From the NCBI GenBank assembly GCA_004154925.1, contig QJNS01000271.1, forward strand, positions 38,913 through 102,912: a stretch of DNA of 64,000 nucleotides, read 5' to 3'. Under the pieces are notes generated by a model. That model had not been told where the DNA came from and searched no databases. It saw nothing but the letters and a program-made list of their open reading frames with translations. This stretch comes from Monosporascus cannonballus (Eukaryota; Ascomycota; Sordariomycetes; Xylariales). Below are positions 57,258-64,000 of this stretch, piece by piece. The position numbers and the translations under genes are program-made. Position 1 is the stretch's first letter. Each line of letters begins with the position of its first letter.

Positions 57258-59215
57258 ACCTTACGAAAAAAAATTAAATGGACGCTAAATACGGAAAAAG
57301 TATTTCAGGATATTAAGGATACGATTATTAGCGAATTAATACTAATTATATACGATTTAAACCGTTCCGTAAAATTAAAAACTGATATTTCGGATTATGC
57401 GTTAAACGCAATAATCGAATAACGAAATAATTAAGGCAAATTATACCTTGTTATATTTTTTATAAGTTAAAAAGAATTAAGTTTAATTACGGTATTCCAG
57501 ATAAAGAATTTATGGTCATTATTATAGTATTTCGAAAGTTCAAGTATTTCTTAAAAGGAAATTTATACGGGTTAAGATTTATACGGATTATTAAAATCTT
57601 ACCCGATTTATTACGACTAGGGAGTTTATAAAATAATAATTTTGTTACGTAAAAAAATTGGCGAATTTCGATTTTGTTATTATTTATAGGAAAAGTTTAG
57701 AAAAGGGCAAAGCAGATATTTTAAATAAGGGATTAAATTACGAAAAGAAATTAATTAAAATTAATTACATAAATTTTGATATTATTATAAAAAGATATTT
57801 ACGTTTATGACAAATTGCGATAACTTGGGTAGTATTTTTCGATATATATTAAAAAATCTAGCAATATAATAATAGTTTTTTTAATAAACCCAAAAACAAA
57901 TAAAATATATATTCTAAAATAATACTAAAGAATTTAATACGAAATATATACGAACATTAATTATACGGATATCTAGGGATTTATAAAACTTTAAAACGAT
58001 TTTAATATATATATATTTCTTTTTTAAAATAAAATTAATAGTGTAAAGAATTATACGATAATATAATATTTACGCTAAAATAAAAACTGGACGATATAAA
58101 TTATACGGAAAATTATAATTATTACTAGTTATAAAATATTTATAATATTTAGTTATATTTGATTTTATTATTATATTTTTGATATTAAAAGATTTAATTA
58201 CAGGAATATATTATAATAATATTTTCGTAATTCTTAACCGATTTACGAAATTTTCTTATTTTTTATTATATTACGAAAACATAAATGCCGATTAAATAAT
58301 GTATATTTTTTAAAATATATATTTCATATATACGGATTATTAATACAAATTATTTAAAATAAAGCATTAATATTGGCATTTAAGTTTTGACAAAGCTTAA
58401 TAACATAAATTAATTTAAATTACGAATGGTTTAACGTATTTAAATCTTAAATAAACGAATAAATAAAACGAATAAATTAAATTTTAAAAGTTTACTTACG
58501 GTATTATATTAATTACGAATGGAATAACTGGGTTACGAAATTACTAATTACGTAATTAGTTTATAATATTAATTATTATAAAAATATTAAAATAATATTA
58601 ACGAACGTAAATCTTAATTTTATTCTAAAAGTTTATAAAAAAATAGGCGATAATAATCCAATTAATATAAAAATAATCTTTACGTCAAAATAATTATAAC
58701 AGCTATATTAAATAATAAAAAGGGAATTAGGATTCGTACGAAATTAAATAAATAAATATTATAACTTAAAAAAATTAAAAGGATTAACTTTCGAAAAAAG
58801 AAAAAAATTTTTTGTTACAAAAAATATTTAAATAAAACAGCCTAATAAAAAACTACATTTCAAATATATCGGTCTATATAAAATTATTAAAACAAATGTT
58901 AAAAAATAATTACCAATTAAAACTTTAATTAAAACTTAAACTTTAATTTATTTTTTATATTTTTTATTTAAATTAATAACGGATATAATTAATGTATATA
59001 CGGTATAAAACAATATAAAAATAAAAAACGAATAAATATACAAAGTAAAGAAAATTTTCTATATACGAAAATAAAACGGATTTACCCAATACCTAATTAA
59101 ATGGAAAAAATATCCAGATTTCGAGAATATTTGAGAATTAGCCAAAAACTTTATTAACGTCTAACGCCTATTAAAGAATTTTTATTAATAACGACAGGTG
59201 CATCCTAATTAATAA
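57258..59215 (+). pseudogene. B pol relic, 3' part (RNase H, integrase, chromodomain)
   Basis: RNase H is readable: IKWTLNTEKVFQDIKDTIIS, then DLNRSVKLKTDISDYALNAI, and the tail GKADILNKGLNYE near 57,700. Integrase occupies about 57,780-58,900, with GYLGIYKTLKRF near 57,965 and a conserved FKYIGLYKI-type end near 58,860. The chromodomain at about 59,020-59,215 reads NGFTQYLIKWKKYPDFENI, a stop, ELAKNFINV, then RLLKNFY. It joins with the part ending at 50,035. Confidence 0.8.
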
Positions 59216-59229
59216 TTGATTAATTAATA

Positions 59230-59700
59230 GCCGAAATATCGGGCCAATCGGCCGCGGTCTACGTTAACGTAATAGCTGTAATAGCAACCTTTAATTATTC
59301 TTATTTTTTTTTCGAAACGTTCGAATTTCTTTATAGCTTCCGCTCCTTTAATGCCGCGACGAAATATTTCGATACCACGATAATAAAGTAGCCGCCTTTA
59401 TTTTTGCAAACGATTTAATTTATTAGCAGCTGTTCGTAATATTTCGCGAATCTATTTCTTTTTACGTTTTAAACGATTTTTTTCGTTTAAAAATTTTTGA
59501 TATTTAATTTCTGAAAAACTAAAAATATCATAAGGACCGCCATAATAAATATAACGCGTATATTTAAAGAACCCCGAATAACTTTGCATTTTGCATTTTT
59601 TTATAACGAAAATAAGAAAACATTTTAAAACTAAAACATTTAATACGTTTTAAAAGAATAAAAGTATTAGTACGCTTATGAAAACGAGGTTTTTCTATAC
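59230..59700 (-). pseudogene. B antisense ORF relic
   Basis: This frame is in the same place and orientation as in C. It reads MQSY, then SGFFKYTRYIYYGGPYDIFS, giving Y-x8-Y-x2-Y as in C and A2. It continues NEKNRLKRKKK, a stop, IREILRTAANKLNRLQK, a stop, then RRLLYYRGIEIFRRGIKG and EAIKKFERFEKK. The stops are TAG/TAA at positions where CAG/CAA would give Gln in a coiled coil. The RG-x-E-x-x-RRG-x-K motif resembles the KGALFIQKGFKN region of C. Confidence 0.55.
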
Positions 59701-59802
59701 GATTTAATATGACGAAAGGTAAAAAAGGAAAATTTACGTACTAAAAATAATAAACAAATAATTTGATTTTTAGGGATAAAAATCCTGGAAAAAGGAAGAT
59801 CG

Positions 59803-60197
59803 TATTATGACCTAACGGTTTTGACTTTTTCGCGGACGGTCGGAATTACGAAAAAGCTAAGCCCCGACTACCGTTAAAAAGTTACGTAACCGGCTTAAAG
59901 GTTTTAAGATGCTAAGCATTTTAAGCCCCTTAAGCCGGCAAAAGGGCTTAAAGAGCTTAATGGGCTTAAGGGTTTAAGCCGTTTAAATACCTTAAGCCAA
60001 AACGAAGATATATACGCTTATTATTTTCATAGTTTAAATATTTTTAGCTTGCAATATAATATCGTTACCTAAGGCACTTTTGGTATTACGAGACGTAATA
60101 CGTTACTATATTTATTGCTTAGATTCCTACGATAATTCTGCCAATATAAACCCGTACGACTAAGATTTAATAGTTGGTTAAATCCTAGCTCGTCGCA
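59803..60197 (+). repeat. B 3' LTR
   Basis: It begins TATTATGACCTAACGG (RIP form of TGTTATGACC) and ends CCTAGCTCGTCGCA. It is 395 bp against 386 bp in the partner. The outer half is more RIP-mutated than in the 5' LTR, whereas the inner half is less so (AACCCGTACGACTAAGATTT). Confidence 0.85.
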
Positions 60198-63100
60198 TAA
60201 GATTTATGAAAATTATAATATTTTTGCTAATATTTCGAATAAACCTGTTGTAATAATGAGCGAATCTAAAAAATATTTGCATTTTTTAATTATAATTAAT
60301 ATGTATCATTATATAATTATAACGAATTTTTCAATATATTTTAATACAACGTAAAATAATATTATATTTTAAATAGTTTATTTATTATTTATAAAATTAA
60401 TATCTTTAGGTATTAATTAATAATTTTGGGTTTTACAAAATCTAAAAAATGTAATAAATGTGTTTTATATATTCTTTTTGTTTTTCGAATAAATAAAAAT
60501 GTCGTCGAAGTAACATATAGTAAAAGTTTCGAAATATTTCTGTAATATATAATTTATTATTTATAAAACATTATGAATACGTTTATAAGTTTTACTCATG
60601 GAATTAAATATTTAAATAATCTATATTTCGTTTTAAGAATTTAATTTTATTTATGTTTTTCGTGATTGTAATAAAATTATACTTGTTTTAAAAATTAAAA
60701 GTATAAAGTATTTAATTTAATAAAATCGATATTTGTATTTTAATAATTCAAAATAATAGTATATAATTTTTATTAATAATATTATTTAATTATCGAAATT
60801 TAATTATAATTTACTATTTCTTATTTTTTATCAATACGGAAAATATAAGATACTTTACGAATAATTTCAAAAATTAATTTTATTGTTTTTGTAATTAATT
60901 ATTTAAATGTATTTTAAAATACGTAATTTGTTTTTGTTAAAGTTATAAATAATGTAAAACGTTGTATATAAATTCCTTTTAGAATTATTTTATACTTTCA
61001 TTTGCTATATTTTAATAATTTTGTATTAAATTTCGTTTTAAAAAGTTATTTATATTAGCAATATTATAATAATATATTAATTAAATGTTTAATTTTTAAT
61101 GTCGTTAGTTGAAAGTATTATTTACTTACTTAAACTTTATTTTACTAATAACAACGATACGTTATATCTTTTTAATATTTTTTTATATTTTATATCCTTT
61201 TGATAATAAGGTATTTATCGTATTTTCATATCTATATTTATCGTTATTTTCGGTCGAATATTAAAATCTTAATTCTTTTTTCTTTAATTAAAACTCTGTA
61301 TTAATATATCTCTAATAACTCTAAAATAATAATATAATTTTTAAATAAAACGATATGAAAATGTATAATTTGGTATCGTTTTTAAATAAAATTTTGAAAA
61401 ACCTAATTTTGTATGAAAATATTTCGTTATCGTTAACGAAATTTTAACTTTTAATATTCATAATTATATAAGGCTTTAACTTATATTGTTATAATAATTT
61501 GAATTTATTAATAATATTTAATATAGTATAATTTTCGTTTAAAATTCAGTAAATTTTTATTATAATATATTAATACGTTCGAATTTATATATTTGAAGTA
61601 ATAAAGTTCTTTACGGTTTTTATTATTGTATTTAAAAAAATTCGGAAGCTTTTTTTTTAATTTTTCGACGTTTTGTTATTTTGCATTTTTTAGTAAATAA
61701 CTGCTTTCGTTGAATGTTTTTATAAATTCGTTAAATGTTTTATATATTTTTTATATTATGTTATATTATTATATATGTTATTTTCGCGAATGTATTTATT
61801 TTTCGAATTATATTATGTATTTTTAATTATTTTATAAATTTTTATTTTATTAAGTACATATTCATTTTCTATATAATATCTCGTTTTATTAAGGTTTTTG
61901 TAATTTATTATTTCTTTCATTACACTTTCGTTTAAATTATCGAATTCTTTCTTTTAATATTTATGTTTTTTAAGGTTTATGATAAATTCTCGCTAGACAT
62001 ATAGATTCGTAATAACTTTTTAGCAATATATCTTCACGGTATAGTAAACTAACCTTTTTGCGAATTAATAATTATATTAATTAGAAAAGTAAAATGGATT
62101 TACAGATATTATTATTATAATTGATTTTGTCAAGTAATAATTCGAAAATATCGATATTATTATTTATTCATTTTATCAGTTTCAATTTAATTAAAAAATT
62201 AAACTTTTTTTATATATACCTAAATACCATTAATAAATACATGTTTTTGAATTTCTTATATATCGGATATTAACGTAAGCAATCTTTATTTATCTTTAGT
62301 ATTTGTTAAATTATTTTAAGACATATTATTATTATTTTATCATTTTTAAAATTCATTTCTCAATTTGTTATATTTTACGTTCAAACGTTTATTATAAAAG
62401 CTCTTATCCGTAATAAATCTAAATTATATTATCGTTTTATTTATTTTTAAGAAATAGGTTTTTATTTAAGCTAGTTAATCGCTTTTTCGCAATAAATGTT
62501 GACGTATTTTATTATTAAGGTTTTTTATAAATATTTTCATAATATCTTATTTTTGTATAACTATAATATTTAATTTAACTTTTATTTTTACGTCAAATTA
62601 TTTCAAATTTATACATTCTAGCGCTATATTATAAGATATACATAATATATTACTTTCGTCCTTTAATTAATCGATTAATAATTATATCTTATAATATATT
62701 AATTTTTATATTTTATTTTAAAAATTTCATTAGTATTTTAATTTAAGGTTTTAAATTTTAATGTTATTTTTTTAATTTGTTATAAAATGGGTTAATTAAC
62801 TTATCGCTTTTATTATCGGTGCATTGTATTTTAACTATAAAGTTTTTATTATGATTACAAAATTTGTTATACTATTATTTGTTTTATATCTAGGACTTTA
62901 AAATTAACATTTAATATTTTTTCGAAATTTATATAATTAAAAAATTAATAACTTTTTTCTAATCAGCTTTATTATTTTTCGGATAATCTTTTATAAGTAA
63001 TTCGAATTAATTTATTATATTTTCTATAAAAATTATTATAACGAAAATCTTATTTACGGACTCGTTCAAATTTTAAAAACGGAAATATGTTCGCATTTAA

Positions 63101-63342
63101 ATAAAGAAATTTTAAACTTTTTTAATCGTAAAGTTAAGATTTTTCGGCCTTATATCTTAATACGATAATATAAATTCAAGTAGCCGTTATCTGGTCTATA
63201 ATTTGCTGGATTTGTTTTCCGAACTTTTTAAATCTGGCCTGGAATTACGTAATAATAAAAGGCGCCTAAGCACTAGTCGATACCCTGGCTAAAGAGGTAT
63301 TATTTAAAGTTTAATAATACTGCTAAATAAGAATTTGCAAGG
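60198..63342 (-). pseudogene. A3 gag and 5' pol relic
   Basis: It resumes A3 RNase H/RT exactly at the B target site and is collinear with A1 from about 2,000 to 5,570. The RT catalytic region near 60,480-60,570 retains TCGTCGAAGTAACATATAG, corresponding to the YLDD region on the minus strand. This copy is among the most AT-rich, and almost no protein is readable. The plus-strand frame at 61,735-61,935 is AT-bias noise. Confidence 0.6.
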
Positions 63343-63735
63343 TATAACGGCTAAGGGTTTAACTAATTATTAAACTTAAGTTGTACGGATTTATGTTAGC
63401 AGAAGTATTATAGAATTTTAAGCAATAAATATAATAACTAGTTATATTTCGTAATACAAAGGATATCTTGGGTAACGAAATATTATTGCAAGCTGCCGCT
63501 ATCTAAACTATGGAAATAATGAGCGTATATATCTTACTTCTGGCTCAAAATGCTTAAAGTACTTAACCCCTTGAGCCCTTTAAGCTCCCTGATCTTTTCT
63601 GCACAGCTCAAGAAGCTCAAGGTGCCAAGACCTCTGAGAGCCTTGAGCTTATCATGTGATTAGTTCCTGTGTCGAGTCTAGTTTCTTCTTACCCCCGACC
63701 GTCCCTAGGCCCGCCAAGCCAGTTGGGTCATAACA
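63343..63735 (-). repeat. A3 5' LTR, mutated on one side and nearly intact on the other
   Basis: The inner half (63,343-63,480) is AT-rich and RIP-mutated. The outer half (about 63,490-63,735) has normal composition, with GCTCAAGAAGCTCAAGGTGC, TTGAGCCC and CCCCCGACCGTCCCTAGG. It shows what the family A LTR looked like before RIP: a cluster of GCTCAA/TTGAGC words, which become GCTTAA/TTAAGC in mutated LTRs. The end AGTTGGGTCATAACA is followed by ACCTG. Confidence 0.85.
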
Positions 63736-63867
63736 ACCTGGCTTAGTTAGACAACAGGATATAGCACACATTTACCTACACCCAGGGCTCCAGAACGGCT
63801 AACACCCTAATCTGCACGTTCTCGTGAAATCCCAGGTAGAGCACGTCTTGATTATGGGGGAAAGGGC
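63736..63867. other. Unmutated flanking DNA
   Basis: Normal composition with frequent CA/TG, lying between the end of A3 and a hAT-like terminus. No gene was recognised. It may be the start of ordinary, non-RIP genomic sequence, so the right border of the AT-rich block is here. Confidence 0.5.
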
Positions 63868-64000
63868 TAGGGTTTGCAATGGGTACCCAAATGGGTACCC
63901 ATCACTACCCACGACGTAAATTCACACGTCATAAAAGCTTAATACTTAGGGTTTCCTAGAAAGATTTATTATACAAGTAATTCTGTATTGTTTACAGATG
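63868..64000 (+). mobile_element. hAT-like left terminus, element continues past the window
   Basis: It starts TAGGGTTTGCA (63,868-63,878), identical to the inverted terminus at 14,069-14,079. It is followed by ATGGGTACCCAAATGGGTAC and CATCACTACCCACGACG subterminal words. The terminal TAGGG and the repeated GGGTA/TACCC motifs suggest a hAT family element whose body lies to the right. It is little or not RIP-mutated at first but becomes AT-rich after 63,940. No transposase is visible. Confidence 0.45.

Larger units (their letters stand above)
45810..60197 (+). mobile_element. B: gypsy element inserted in A3, itself split by C
   Basis: LTRs are at 45,810-46,195 and 59,803-60,197. Flanks TATGA (45,805-45,809) and TAAGA (60,198-60,202) form a 4/5 target duplication, and A1 has TAAGA at the empty site. 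Without C it is about 7.2 kb. The internal sequence is the same family as A1/A2 in the opposite orientation, but the outer half of the LTR (U3) is different. Complete gypsy order is readable: gag, protease, RT, RNase H, integrase, chromodomain, antisense ORF. Confidence 0.88.
29036..63735 (-). mobile_element. A3: outermost gypsy element of the nest, split by A2 and B
   Basis: LTRs are at 29,036-29,426 and 63,343-63,735. Removing A2 (30,827-44,760) and B (45,810-60,197) leaves about 6.4 kb that lines up continuously with A1: 29,427-30,826, then 44,761-45,809, then 60,198-63,342. At the first junction A1 near 905 is the empty site; at the second, A1 near 2,000 is (TTTTTCGTAAGATTCG). Its target duplication is not clear (ATCTT on the left, ACCTG on the right). 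Coding remains are on the minus strand. Confidence 0.8.

Noticed and set aside
57183..57422. 79-codon frame starting in the C 3' LTR
   Set aside because: It joins LTR sequence by chance to the RNase H frame of host element B across the insertion point.
61735..61935. 66-codon Ile/Phe/Tyr-rich plus-strand frame
   Set aside because: It is AT-bias noise within the minus-strand element A3.
63868..63900. Telomere-like repeat (TAGGG)
   Set aside because: Only one TAGGG is present and it continues into TTTGCA and GGGTACCC words; no TTAGGG array exists.
1..64000. tRNA, rRNA or CRISPR features
   Set aside because: No cloverleaf with conserved boxes, no rRNA-like conserved stretch and no regularly spaced direct repeats were seen; the periodic repeats are microsatellites or LTR motifs.

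Overview
The window is nuclear DNA of a filamentous ascomycete (Pezizomycotina; probably a Sordariomycete or close relative, which is inference from the element families). Nearly all of it is extremely AT-rich. CpA and TpG are scarce, TpA abounds and CpG survives, and decayed reading frames carry TAA/TAG where CAA, CAG or TGG would stand and Tyr where Cys would stand. This is the footprint of repeat-induced point mutation (RIP). Only three stretches read as largely unmutated DNA: an esterase gene island (about 14,080-15,355), a 279-bp insertion (47,274-47,552), and the right end from about 63,480 onward.

One intact gene is present: a single-exon alpha/beta hydrolase of the acyl-protein-thioesterase/carboxylesterase family (14,358-15,239, minus strand). 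It sits between two relics rich in GGGTA/TACCC motifs that resemble ends of hAT transposons.

Everything else identifiable is dead mobile DNA. A1 (1-5,951, minus) is a Ty3/gypsy chromovirus cut by the window edge. Two Fot1/pogo-type Tc1-mariner transposons lie at 17,368-19,222 (minus) and 24,186-26,279 (plus); the second has a microsatellite expanded inside its transposase relic. Around them are three decayed gypsy copies, called G (minus), E (plus) and F (plus). From 29,036 to 63,735 lies a nest of gypsy elements. Outer element A3 (minus) was split by A2 (30,827-44,760, minus) and by B (45,810-60,197, plus). A2 was split by D (34,429-41,563, plus; perfect 5-bp target duplication TGCTG). B was split by C (50,036-57,257, plus; perfect 5-bp target duplication ACCTT). 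The host sequences rejoin exactly across each insertion, and sister copies supply the empty sites.

A, B, F and C, E, G are two related chromovirus families with gag, protease, RT, RNase H, integrase and a C-terminal chromodomain. Beyond the standard genes, copies of both families keep a decayed reading frame on the opposite strand between the chromodomain and the 3' LTR. It has a cysteine (now often tyrosine) spacing like a Zn(II)2Cys6 cluster followed by a charged coiled-coil segment, and in copy C a possible intron. Element D, of another gypsy lineage, has a different, very acidic antisense frame in the same place. This antisense gene is the most interesting system in the window.

Two long AT-rich stretches (5,952-13,960 and 15,490-17,367) hold no gene I can recognise, only small tandem repeats, a hairpin, a microsatellite and one faint acidic/lysine-rich frame. 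I saw no convincing tRNA, rRNA or CRISPR.
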